A stretch of DNA of 64,000 nt from Anisus vortex (taxonomy: Eukaryota; Mollusca; Gastropoda; Planorbidae), in NCBI GenBank assembly GCA_949126835.1, contig OX421507.1, positions 13,753,852-13,817,851 on the forward strand, written 5' to 3'. Both the position numbers and the translations under genes were made by a program. Of this stretch, positions 31,788-43,149 are shown piece by piece. The stretch's first letter is position 1, and the number at the start of each line of letters is the position of its first letter. The notes below the pieces were generated by a model. That model was given only the letters and a program-made list of their open reading frames with translations, ran no database searches and was not told the origin of the DNA.

Positions 31788-31800
31788 CTCTATGCTTCTC
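31351..31800. repeat. (CT)n microsatellite with GT/AT interruptions
   Basis: About 450 bp of TCTC with scattered TGTG and TATG. Long ORFs (Ser-Leu repeats) here are artefacts. Confidence 0.97.
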
Positions 31801-31843
31801 TACTTTTCATCATTTCTATAAAAAAGCTAAAGTAATCTCGTCT

Positions 31844-32097
31844 GACCAAATTGATCTTTAGTGCCGGTGAAGAAGGGTTAACCAGTTTCTGTGGCCACGG
31901 CATACTAGGGAATTTTGTGGCCAGCACAATGCTCAGTCGCTTTTACTTTAACCCAACTAAAGTCAGGTACACACCTCGACTGCGTAGACTCAGGGACACC
32001 CTCCGGATCCGAGATAAAATTCTAGCCTTTATCAAGATTCGAACCCAGAACCTTTGTTACACAAACCGAAAGCGCTGCCACTCGTCCACTGTGCTCC
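31844..32097 (-). mobile_element. tRNA-derived SINE, family A
   Basis: On the plus strand: GACCAAATTGATC (3' end), GTGGCCACGGCATACTAGGG, AGACTCAGGGACACCCTCCG, AAGATTCGAACCCAGAACC (box B on minus) and CACTCGTCCACTGTGCTCCC (5' end). Confidence 0.8.
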
Positions 32098-32121
32098 CTT
32101 CATCATTTCTACTTTTCTTTC

Positions 32122-32473
32122 ATTCTGTCTATCTGCAAGTCAATATCATTGACTCATTTTATTCTGTCTATCTGCAAGTCAATATCATTTGCTCATTTTA
32201 TTCTGTCTATCTGCAAGTCAATATCATTGACTCATTTTATTCTGTCTATCTGCAAGTCAATATCATTGACTCATTTTATTCTGTCTATCTGCAAGTCAAT
32301 ATCATTGACTCATTTTATTCTGTCTATCTGCAAGTCAATATCATTTACTCATTTTATTCTGTCTATCTGCAAGTCAATATCATTTTCTCATTTTATTCTG
32401 TCTATCTGCAAGTCGATATCATTTACTCATTTTATTCTGTCTATCTACAAGTCAATATCATTTACTCATTTTA
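32122..32473. repeat. 39-bp tandem repeat, 9 copies
   Basis: Unit ATTCTGTCTATCTGCAAGTC + AATATCATTGACTCATTTT. Variation is concentrated at one trinucleotide (TGA, TTG, TTT, TTA). Confidence 0.96.
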
Positions 32474-32479
32474 TTCTTT

Positions 32480-33164
32480 CTCTGTGTTACTACCTTTTTC
32501 TTTCTTTCATTATGTCTTCCTATGCAGTTCTATATTTTTCACACATTACTCTCTCTGTTTCTCTCTCTTTCTCTCTGTTTCAGGCGTCTCTCTGTCTCTC
32601 CCATCATTCCTTTTTTTGGATATATATCTTTTTGGTGTCAATTTCTATCTCTCGATATACTCGCTACCTTCTCTAAGTCTATATTAAAGAGAGAGAGAGA
32701 AAGAAAGAGGGAGAAACATAAAAAAAGAGACAATGAAAGAGAGAGTAAAAAAAAATGTTTTGTAATTAATGTGTGTGGTTTGTTTTCACTAAAACACGTT
32801 GAATTATAATTGTGTTCAATATCTGGCGAAAAATCCAAGTCAACAATTTATAAGAATTGGTCTTAAATGATGCCTTAGTTTCAATGCATGGCTATGTGTA
32901 TTATATATACAAAGGAAAACGTTCTTTAAGACATGGATAATGTCACCGAATACTTTAACATAATTTGAGAGTAGTCTAACCCTGGCGATCCAGATTCTCT
33001 CTGTCTGTCTCTCTCTCTTTTTCCAGTTTTTTTCTAGACTAACAAATTCAAAACAAACAAATCATAAATCTTTCCACTGACAGATGGATGCATATTCTAG
33101 CTTTTTGACCCCGCCACCCATCTATCTCTAACTGCTCATATTTCCTATCAACTCCCTAATCTCT
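32480..33164. other. intergenic, simple-sequence rich
   Basis: CT and GA tracts near 32550-32720; nothing else recognised. Confidence 0.5.
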
Positions 33165-33600
33165 CTCTATATATAAAGCTCTGTGTGTGTTTAACCAATA
33201 AAATTGACCTTATCGCCTCATATTTCACCTTTGCAATTTGACGTGTGTCCTCGCTAGATGAGTGAATAACGTATTGGACTGCCATGCGGGCGACCCGGGT
33301 TCGATTCTCCAGTTAGTCTACACTTTTTTCTAATTTAAAAAAATTTCAAGTAACATTACTTGATTTAAAAAAAAGATTGTAAATCCAAGGCCAACACCGG
33401 GCAATTGAGCCTTCTATTAAATAAAAAAACTTACTTATTTTTAACCAGATAACAATATTTATTTTAAATTAATTTCCCTAAATGTCTTCAGCTTTTCATT
33501 ATTATATCTATAGCTTTCTCTTCATTGTAGTATATTCTCTGTACCTTAACAGGCATGTTTTATTTCTCCAGAGCAACGCCCGGGAATTCAGCTTGTGTAT
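33165..33600 (+). mobile_element. tRNA-derived repeat, family C, long copy
   Basis: Left end TATATATAAAGCTCTGTGTG, then GCTAGATGAGTGAATAACG (box A like), GACCCGGGTTCGATTCTCC (box B), AGTTAGTCTACAC, and right end GCAACGCCCGGGAATTCAGC. Class of the long body unknown; the head is tRNA-derived. Confidence 0.7.
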
Positions 33601-33838
33601 TTATTTTTTTATATAAGGTAACCGATCTAATGAGCGTCTACTCTGGCAACGAAGTGTTTCATCAATATATCGAGCACCAAACTTAATATCTTGAAGAAAG
33701 TTACTTTAAGTTCTTGCACCGTCGACAGGGGGCGGAATCCACCAGTGCCATCTCTAACTAACACACACAGTAATAGAGAATAATCAAAGACAGCATAATA
33801 AATATCTATACATATTACAATTTGTGTTGGTACTATAC

Positions 33839-33840
<2 letters not shown>

Positions 33841-33872
<32 letters not shown>
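33841..33872. repeat. (AT)n microsatellite
   Basis: Pure AT dinucleotide run. Confidence 0.95.
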
Positions 33873-33875
<3 letters not shown>

Positions 33876-34190
33876 TGCTGGTTCTTTGTCCTTTAGCTGT
33901 CCTATTAAAATCTATTCTGAGAAAATTGACTTTCTGTCACTCGTGACTTCATCGTCCAATCAAGCAATGCTCATAAACCTTATCTTGTCAAATTAGTCAA
34001 TACAGGATTGTAAATACCGCATCTCCACTACAGAATTTTCACGCTTGGTTGAGCATTTCGAATCATAGAATATATTGAAATGATTTTTAACATGTTTCGA
34101 TGTTGTTTTTTTTAATTTCACGACGAATGAAATTTGAATGTATAATAATTAGAATGTGGTAGATTTTTTAGTTCGATGTACATCTTCCTT
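33873..34190. other. AT-rich intergenic
   Basis: No gene or repeat recognised. Confidence 0.5.
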
Positions 34191-34740
34191 GTTTAGTGAC
34201 TTCCAAGTCCGGTTAATGCTGTCTAGATGGTTATGTTTGGATATTATCTGTCTGGATAGTGTTTTCTAGATAGGGTGTCTGGATAGGGATGTGTGGATAA
34301 TTCTGACCTGTCAGAATAATGATGTCAGCATAGTGCTGCACGGAAAGTGTTGTCTATATAGTGCTGTCTATATAGTGCTGTCTATATAGTGCTGTCTATA
34401 TAGTGCTGTCTATATAGTGCTGTCTATATAGTGCTGTCTATATAGTGCTGTCAATATAGTGCTGTCTATATAGTGCTGTCAATATAGTGCTGTCAATATA
34501 GTGCTGTCAATATAGTGCTGTCAATATAGTGCTGTCTAATAATTGCTGTCTAGATAGTACTTTCTGATTAGTGCGTTGATATAATGATGTGCGGTAATCA
34601 GTAATCACTGAGTGCATAGTGAGTGATGCCTGGGTTACTTTTTCTTGATAGTGCTTTCTAGATAGTTCTGTTTGGATTGTGCAGTCCGGATATTGTTATT
34701 TGCGTAATAATATCTGTATAGTAAGCGCTGTCTATACATC
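34191..34740. repeat. 14-bp tandem array with decayed edges
   Basis: The core (about 34340-34540) consists of TATAGTGCTGTCTA units, 14 bp, with a TCAA variant in the right half. Related but diverged units (GTCTGGATAG, CTAGATAGTGCT) extend about 150-200 bp on each side. Confidence 0.9.
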
Positions 34741-34911
34741 CACATGAAAGGAATGCTCAAGCAAAGATTAAAATAAAAAAACAATCAAGAAATTAATTTT
34801 AATGAATAAAAGATTTTTTTTTTACTGTGAAAGAATTATTATGAATAAACTTCGCTATCTGTCTCACACAAAACCACAACCATATTCGAACGTAGTTCTT
34901 CACATTACTCT

Positions 34912-35050
34912 GTGAGGCAGACTGGTCTTGCGATTAGTTCACAGGAGTGTCAACAAAACAGCCCGAAATCTGGCATTCAAGCCCTGCCGCCGACCAATTC
35001 CTGCCGCCCTGCGGGAGTTTTCGGCCTAGTGGATGTAAAAATCTTTCTAT
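34912..35050 (+). mobile_element. degraded SINE family B copy
   Basis: AGACTGGTCTTGCGATTAG (box A like), CTGCCGCCCTGCGGGAGTTTT and CGGCCTAGTGGATGTAAA match the SINE at 48102-48340 in order. Confidence 0.55.
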
Positions 35051-35258
35051 CTAGAAAGAATGTATGTAAACTTATAAGTCATACGTCTACTTCAATGTGT
35101 TCTAGACCTGCCCATGCGATAAGTAAAGTTGCCGTATGGACGCTATGTTTGTTATACAATCGCTTTGTATGGACTACTGAAACAAGTCGCATCAGCCTTG
35201 TAGAATAAATTTGTTTCTGTGCTTGAGTTACTATGCTGTTGTTTTTCTTTTGTATAAG

Positions 35259-35596
35259 CAAGGTCCATAATAAGGTCCATAATAAGGTCCATAATAAGGT
35301 CCATAATAAGGTCCATAATAAGGTCCATAATAAGGTCCATAATAAGGTCCATAATAAGGTCCATAATAAGGTCCATAATAAGGTCCATAATAAGGTCCAT
35401 AATAAGGTCCATAATAAGGTCCATAATAAGGTCCATAATAAGGTCCATAATAAGGTCCATAATAAGGTCCCTAATAAGGTCCATAATAAGGTCCATAATA
35501 AGGTCCATAATAAGGTCCATAATAAGGTCCATAATAAGGTCCATAATAAGGTCCTTAATAAGGTCCATAATAAGGTCCATAATAAGGTCCATAATA
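35259..35596. repeat. 12-bp tandem array, 28 copies
   Basis: Unit AAGGTCCATAAT repeated almost without error; two units carry a single change (CCCTAAT, CCTTAAT). Twelve is a multiple of three, so frames stay open on both strands; these are not genes. Confidence 0.98.
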
Positions 35597-35639
35597 ATTT
35601 ACAAAATAAGAGAGTGAAAAGAGTGAGAGCTAAACACAC

Positions 35640-37106
35640 TCACCTGCTCACTCACAGACAAACACACGCACAAACCCAGTCACAAATACACAGACACACA
35701 CACACACAATTATAAAATACACATTATATAGTTTTATATTATAATTACACATCGTTATAAAGGCACACATATAACTTATATAGCCGGCATTACTAATACG
35801 AATCCATTTAAAAACGGAAGATTGTTTTTTTTTTCAAAAAATAATAAACAAAACAACGAAAATATCTTTAATGAAAATGGCAAAAAAATGGCACGAAAAC
35901 GAAATAAATGTTTATTACCTTCTAAATGACCTATTAAAATTTCAACTACTATTATTATTATTATTACAATTATTGGTTGTTGTTTATTATTACGATTATT
36001 AAACTTAAAGCATGGCAAAAACAGAGTTATTCATCTGTGAATGGTTTAGTGGCAGGAAAAGCAAGTTAAATGCCCGCGAGATCAAACGCTACAATAAATC
36101 ATAACACGAGCCCTATGATAGAATGCAAGGCGTGAAATTTCTGTGGGCTTCAACCAGAAACACATCTATTGTATGGTCGTGATTCGTGACATCAATTCAG
36201 TCTGTTTGCAGGTAACAATGCACTAAACACGGGACTTTCTTTTTCACATTCAAAGGTATGTTTTTCGTCAACGGGAAAAAGAAGACGGGATTGAATCAAT
36301 TGAAAACTTTAAAAAAAAATTCTTCTAAGCGGTTTATTATTAGAAACGGTGATCCCAGTAAACGTAGTCTAGCGTATTTGTTAAATACTAGATATCTACA
36401 ACGAAGCTAACAAATTTTTTTTTATATAAAATAACATTTCAAAAATAGGATAATTTCTTGCTTGACTAGTTCCTATGAAGTGTCTACTTCTTCTATTCAC
36501 TGTTGTCCTCGGGGTGATGTTGACTCAGAGCTAGAACAATGGAGTGCTTGAGACACGTTGCTCTAGGACATGGAATGAATAGTGCAAAGGAAAGAAAAAG
36601 GAAGATTATCGAAAACTTTTCCAATAGCCATTCAAGCGCTCATTAAACGGAAGTTAAATTAGACTACCTCTCGTGTAAAGAATAGTACTGCAGTTCAAAT
36701 TGTGTTAACTGCAACTGTGGAAACAGTGTTTGTTTTCAAACGTATAAAGCACTAACCTTAACCCACACAATAAACTTTATTCAGAATTTGCAATCTTTTA
36801 TCTTAAAAAAAAAATATTTCTGGAATACTCACGTTTTCATATATAAAAAAAAACCACTTAGATTAAAAATACATTAATTTGTGAAATCTTAAAGTCATTT
36901 GTGTGTAAATATAACGATTGTTATAAAGCGTTTGAAAATTGTATCATTACAAAACATGAAGTATTTATAATGGAGTGCAATTGAGTTAGGGTTCTTAATA
37001 AATGGCTTACATTTAAAAATATCAATGAAATTTAAAAAAAAAGAAAATGTAAAAAGACAAAAGAGTTCCTTTAAACAGACTTTGTTTTTCACAATTAGTA
37101 TTTAGA
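35640..37106. other. AT-rich intergenic
   Basis: Short CA-rich and (ATT)n tracts (35690-35710; 35950-35970). No gene seen. Confidence 0.5.
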
Positions 37107-37705
37107 ATATTATACAATTAAAATACTACCTTTCATCAGTTATACCAACACTAGACTAGATCTATGCATATTCTGTCAAATATTATACAATTAAAATACT
37201 ACCTTTCATCAGTTATACCAACACTAGACTATGCATCTTCTGTCAAGTGTACACAAACTAATTGAAATCTTTCTTTAACTGTAACATAGTCATGTAAACT
37301 CTGTAAAGTTCATTACAAGTTTAATAGCCACACTTAGCACGTGAAGTAACATCGTGAGTTAAATTCCTAAATTTAGAAACAGTTTCGAAAAAAAAAACAA
37401 CTTGAAACTTCAAGTTGTAATGATATCAAATAATTACATTCTAAATTAGATATACAACATAATCACAAGAATGTTATAAAATACTGAGAAAGAAATGGAA
37501 ATAAAGACACTCTTCTTTTTTCCGCCCAAGTATAAGCACACATCCATACAAATTGTCTTTCATCCCGAGTGGGGCGCTCCGGCAAACCAGGAAAATCAAC
37601 ATGGCAAACACATTTTTAAAACCCTTATCGAAATGCAAGACTAGATTCAACTCAACCCAAGCATTGGACGAAATGATCTTCTTCTGTATAGGGCGTTTGA
37701 AATCA
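37107..37705 (+). mobile_element. decayed CR1-like LINE 3' part with internal duplication
   Basis: The order of landmarks follows ORF2 of the LINE: a LEYA-like segment (duplicated in tandem, 37107-37178 and 37178-37245), TAAATTTAGAAAC, CTTTCATCCCGAGTGG, GGCAAACCAGGAAAATCA and ATGCAAGACTAGATT. It ends in GATCTTCTTCTGTATAGGGC in place of the usual hairpin. Confidence 0.65.
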
Positions 37706-37725
37706 CGTGACAAAAAGCACGTGAT

Positions 37726-38404
37726 TTTTATTTACTTTGTGTAGTGGTGTACAAGTACAATGGCCGCTGTATTAATACAATTTCATATAGGCTCGAGCTT
37801 TTTTTAAATGATGTTTTGTGTTTTAAATCTTATTAAGATTACGCTGTATTATGTCTGTTAAATAAAATAGGCTATTTTATTATTATCATAGACATAGATC
37901 ATATACGATGTGAGCCTATTAGTGACTTGACTAGATAATCACCAACACTATCACTTGGCATCGTAGCTGCCCTACTTAGCCATTCGCCTAGCCTACGAAA
38001 CATTAAAAGTGTAGACCTATAAAGTGAAATTGAAAGTGTAAATAGGTCTAGCCGGCCCTATTCTAATCACATTAATCAATTAATCTGCATTACTACTATT
38101 TACCTCTTTATTTTTGAGTAGGATAGTCAATATTCATATGTGAATTTGGCATGATAAGAATAACTTCACAGTATGCCATATTTTTTCCTCAATTGGCTTC
38201 TATTCACAAATGACGTCACTAAAAAAATTAAGCTCCGCCTATTGCAAACGCTATGTGGAAGGTTCGATAAGTGTGTTTAGAATATATATAGAAAACAAGT
38301 TGTTTTAAAAGATATTTCACTTTTATTTCAAAAAGAGGCGGGGCAGACTGTAGTCTTATTTATGGGATTACTACACTAAATAGGAATAACGTAGGCAGCA
38401 TGGA
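37726..38404. other. AT-rich intergenic
   Basis: Nothing recognised before the outer hAT element begins. Confidence 0.5.
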
Positions 38405-39099
38405 GGCTTGATCAGTGGCGTAGCTAGGGGGGGGGGGCAGGGGGGACATATGTCTCCGGGCGCCACGTTAGTGGGGGGGGGGGGGCAAAATGAGTATTAA
38501 AACGAATTATTTAATTTTATTTTGATGTAAACTAATGTATCCCAAATACGTTTGCGAGATTGAATTTCGCAGCTCCACAAATATCTTTATTACAAACCAG
38601 TTGGCAAGCATGATTGTGGCGCCCCCATTGAGTATTAAGGTGTGCCATTCTACTAATAAACAAATGACGCATCCACAATGTAGGATTGCTGATGGCGTTT
38701 TTTTTTAAACAAAGATTAGTTCAGGTTCAAATATTATTATTCTTATACTGAAAGTGGCATCTGGTTTTATCAATTAGATCTATATAATATGTTGGATAAT
38801 TTCGAGTCGAATATAGGATTTTACTGTATCTTACTTGACTCAATCAACCTCTGATCTAGGATACGGGAAACAGCTTTCTCAAGAAAAAAAAGTAACCATC
38901 AAAGAATCATTTTTAGGTTTTGTTCGGATACATTCCAAAGACGCAGCAAGCCTTGAAAGAGTTATTGTAGACTATTTCTATTCCAGTCATGTATAGTCTA
39001 GATCAGTGGCACGCAGAGCAATTTTTAATGGCACACGAGAGGCCTTCACGAGTTTTTTTTATTGATAAAAACAACAACATTTTCCTGTTCTTAATGAGG

Positions 39100-39490
39100 A
39101 AAACTGATGTTGAAGCCGATGTTTATGAATGACAGTTCGACACATTTCAGTGAGTTGAACGCATTTACAAGGACGGGGTCAAACAGCACTTGAAATGTTA
39201 GATCATTGGAATGGATTTGCATATATCTTGAGTGAAATCAATTTCAAAACATTTAACTATATGTACGCTCCTTTATAAAGGCATAATAAGATTGATAGAT
39301 GGGCTTTTTCAGTAGTACATTGAAGCACTCAAAGCGGAGTTTTCTAAACAAAGACAAGACTTTCAAATTTATGGACTCATTTTTTCATACCTCAGCAAGT
39401 CTAACTGGCTTGATCTTACTACAACCTTCTTAAATGTAGATGTCTTTTTTCTTAAATTAACTGGAGAGATATTGGAGATTTTAAAACGCA
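39100..39490 (+). pseudogene. hAT transposase C-terminal remnant, copy 2
   Basis: One frame gives EALKAEFSKQRQDFQIYGLI from about 39322, then FSYL and NWLDLTTTFLNVDV, resembling the region of hAT transposases (Charlie/ZBED-like) between the catalytic core and the dimerisation domain. Upstream, TTTCAGTGAGTTGAACG corresponds to the FSELN motif of copy 1. Frames are broken; not functional. Confidence 0.5.
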
Positions 39491-39802
39491 GCTAGTTGAA
39501 TTTTAAACATTTTAAAACTGGACATCGAAATGTGCCAATTCGCTGAAAAATCTGAATGGAAGCTGCTTAGAAAAGTCACAACTGACAGGCATTCGCTCTA
39601 CTTTCAACTTACACGTGTAAACAGTATTTATTGCACATGAAAGCTGTGTTAAGAATTCAAACTTGTCTTTTACAATACACTAGCCAGAAACACAGAAATG
39701 ACTAAATATGTATCTGCCATTATAAATTAGCACTCACTCATTAATTATTGATACAGACTAATTACATTTAAGAAATTTTATGCTCATCTTCTATAAATTA
39801 CC

Positions 39803-40711
39803 TAGAGGTGTTAAACGAAAACCGGAATATTGAATTCCAGTTTTTAAACTGAAAACCAGTTTTGATTTTCAAAACCGGATTTCCGTTTGTTGGTTGGAAG
39901 TTAGAGGATAATCATTACTTCAAGTAGAAAACCCTTTTTTTTTTGTTTCTAATGGAAATATTTAAAATAAATAATGTTGGATTCGCACAAAACAATTCCT
40001 GAAATGCCTTGCTAACACTATATTTTAGTCTTTGATATTGTGTTTCTTGTGTTTCCAAATACCAACTATGGCTTGCGATAAAAACATCAAACCAATTGTT
40101 AAGTTACAGTTACAATTAACATGAATCTTTTTTCTTGTCGGTTCATTTTTTAGATGTGCGTTGCTCTTTGATGTACGCAATGGAGAGACGCAAACGAGTC
40201 CTTCCCTGTGACCCTGAACAATTCAACTAGACACCGCGTCTGTGCTTTATTATTAACGGCACTATTAAATACACATTCTTTTTATTTGTGCTACGCGAAA
40301 ACTTTCAATACTTTGTTTTACAAGTTAGCCTACCATATATGCCTCTTCAGAATACTTCATATTATGGTCAACGATAATCGGTAATTTTATTATCACTATT
40401 CAAAAATTGAAAGCTATTATCGGTTTTAATCAATTAGCCCAGATATTTTTTTAGTTCTTAAGAATTTTATGGTCAAGAGTACAGAATCATTTTCTATTCA
40501 CACTAATCAACCCATTGAATGCCCCGCAAACACTTATTAAGTATGATGTATTTTTTAAATATACCTCCAAAACTACATACATTTGGCTTTTCCGGCCTGT
40601 GACTTGTGACATTGCGGGGGAGGGGGCTGAAGGGAAACCGAAATCCGGTTTTAAACCGGTTTTGTAGAACCGAAAACCGGTTTTGAAAAAAAAAAGGTTT
40701 TAACATCCCTA
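39803..40711. mobile_element. innermost hAT-like MITE (CCGGTTTT ends)
   Basis: Left end TAGAGGTGTTAAACGAAAAC; the reverse complement of the right end is TAGGGATGTTAAAACC. Sub-terminal CCGGTTTT/AAAACCGG repeats are present at both ends. Flanking octamers AAATTACC and AATTTAAC agree at 6 of 8. About 909 bp, no coding seen. Confidence 0.7.
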
Positions 40712-42179
40712 AATTTAACATAAATATAAGTAATTCTAAAACAAATTTTATATTATCAATTTAATAAATGTAAGAGACTTTTGAATAACATTTCATTATG
40801 CAATTGTTGTAATTATTAATGTTTAATTAAAAGAAAAAATCCTAAAATTTTAAAAGGACAAACAATTAATGCAGGAAATGATTTTTTACAACTGTTTACC
40901 GTAAATTAATTTTATACCTCTAATAATTAAATCTTGTAATGAATAACTTATTGCTAGATTTAAATAAAAAAGAAATTAGTCAAAAATTATTTTTTTTTTT
41001 ACAAAACATAATTTGTTTGGCATTACTATTGAATCAAATTAAGAAACTTTTTTTTAATTAAAAGGGAGATAATTAGCCTACATTATTTGCGCTAATATTT
41101 CTAGATTTTATGTTGTTGTTTTTTTTATTTTTATAAAGACTAAATGGCCTGCAACTTAACTTTATGACGACCAAACTGTAAAAAGTCGTTACAAATTATA
41201 TAAATATTATATGATAAAAAAATTATATGCACCTTTTTTAAACATTACATTAACTACCTAGTTGGTATGATACTACGTATCCATTCCGCTTAACGATGGT
41301 ACTGTAAGGTACAAAATAAATAACAAATATTTAAAAAAAAAAGAAAGAAAATCTGTTAAAAATAACAAAATATAATCTATCAGTTGCTAGATCCTTATCT
41401 TGATAAACCAAATGATAATGTTTACAAAAAAGTTCCCATAAATATGAAAGTTTGGTAATAAAATATTGTATTTGGTATATATAAAAAGGATGACAATCAC
41501 AAACATGTTATATATTTTATTAAACATAAAACGCTTTTTAACAATTTTCTCTGTAGTTTTCTTTTGGTTTTGGCCTTGGTCTTGCTACGGAGTAAAAAAA
41601 TAATAAAACAATTATAATAGAGCATGTTGACTTTTAGGCTGTAGCACGCTGAATGATTTAGAAATCCTAGTTTGGCGCACTGTTAGCAAAAGGGACCCCT
41701 GGTCTAGATTAATTAGTAGAGTATTTTTTTTTTCAAATAAATTGTTTACAATCGTATAGAGAATTATTAGTCTGTATTCTATTTCATTAAAATACCAGAA
41801 TCTTCGAAAATGAACCATAATAAACCGTACAATTTCAAAATTTTCTTGGGGGCTCAATGAGCCCCCAGACTCTGTCGGTCCGAGAAGTGGCGCAGACTTT
41901 GTGTCATGTCAGACTCATGTCCCCGGGCGCAGAAGACCCTAGCTACGCCACTGGGCTTGATATACACACATAACTTGTTTTTGTTTTTGTTTTTCCATTG
42001 TGGATTATTATACATGTTCAATGTTAACATTCCGTCATTATTGATGTCTGTGAAAAAAAAAAGAATAGAAGATGTTAACTTGTGTAACATCATGAACGAA
42101 ACATCTATCATCATCATTAAACGTATTTCACGTGTAACTCTGATATTTCGATAGAAGCGGCATTGGCGCCTGAGACATT

Positions 42180-42830
42180 CATATATTGACGCATTTTGAT
42201 GCATTGGTATATTGACGATTTGGTATATTTTCACACTGTTATCTTGGTGGATTGGTATCCTGGCGCATAGGTATATTGACGCATTGGTATCCTGGCGCAT
42301 CAATATCTTGACGCATTAATATCTTGACGCATTGGTATATTGGTGCATTGGTATCCTGGCGCATAGGTATATTGACGCATTGGTATCCTGGCGCATCAAT
42401 ATCTTGACGCATTAATATCTTGACGCATTGGTATCTTGTCGCATTGGTATATTGGTGCATTGGTATATTGACGCATTGGTATATTGGTGCATTGGTATCC
42501 TGGCGCATAGGTATATTGACGCATTGGTATATTGACGCATTGGTATATTGACGCATTGGTATATTGACGCATTTATATATTGACACTATGATATATTGAC
42601 GCTTTAGTATATTGAGACTATGATATATTGAGGCTATAGTATATTGGTGCATTGTTATATTGACACATGTGTATCTTGACACATTAATATCTTGACGCGG
42701 TGGCATCTCAAAGCATCGGTATTTTGACTAAGTGATCTCTCGATCTATTAATATCTTGACCCAATTGGGTCTCGACGCGTTGGAATAATGACCTATGAGT
42801 GTATTGACAAATCGCCGTTTTGGGGTGTAG
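42180..42830. repeat. 16-bp tandem array with higher-order duplication
   Basis: Units like GCATTGGTATATTGAC with variants (ATCCTGGC, AATATCTTGAC). A block of several variant units at about 42250-42335 is repeated at about 42345-42435. The right side (42560-42830) decays gradually. Confidence 0.92.
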
Positions 42831-42849
42831 GTATCTCGACTAACATTCT

Positions 42850-43117
42850 GACGCATTGACACAACGGTTTTAAAATCCACCATCTTTCGTATCTCTCTCT
42901 CTTTCTCTCCCTCTTTCTCTCTCTTTCTCTCTGCTTACGACATTTTCTGTCTGTTAATTTAGTCAAGTCTTGTACACAAACTTCTTAAGATTATTACAAA
43001 AATCACCAACAGAGATCTTCGCTCCTCGCAAGGAATAGAAAAAGAAAAATTCTTCACTGTCTGTTTGTGAGTCAATTTAATTTACTGATGAAATCACTCT
43101 AACAGTTGTTCGCTCTT

Positions 43118-43149
<32 letters not shown>

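Larger units (their letters stand above)
39004..41701 (+). mobile_element. hAT transposon, family A, copy 2, nested
   Basis: Flanked by identical octamers GTCTAGAT (38996-39003 and 41702-41709), which also fit the hAT target preference nTnnnnAn. Right end GGGACCCCTG; at the left end most of the TIR is lost (CAG joined to TGGCACGCAGAG). The interior aligns with copy 1 (5014-7134). It carries a further insertion at 39803-40711. Confidence 0.88.
38413..41953. mobile_element. outer hAT-type element (family C TIRs)
   Basis: Left end CAGTGGCGTAGCTAGGGG; the reverse complement of the right end is CAGTGGCGTAGCTAGGGTCT. The flanking octamer GGCTTGAT is identical on both sides (38405-38412 and 41954-41961), an 8-bp target duplication as made by hAT transposases. 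Its own sequence is only 38413-39003 plus 41710-41953 (about 840 bp); the rest is a later insertion. No coding capacity in its own part. Confidence 0.88.

Noticed and set aside
31106..31861. Long Ser/Leu-rich ORFs
   Set aside because: Pure consequence of a CT microsatellite and of reading through the N gap.
31851..32687. 278-codon ORF spanning SINE and 39-bp repeats
   Set aside because: Consists of an antisense SINE plus a tandem array whose unit is a multiple of three; no protein family.
35079..35715. ORFs on both strands with 4-residue repeats (MDLI, WTLL, HNKV)
   Set aside because: Produced by the 12-bp array, which keeps frame in all copies.
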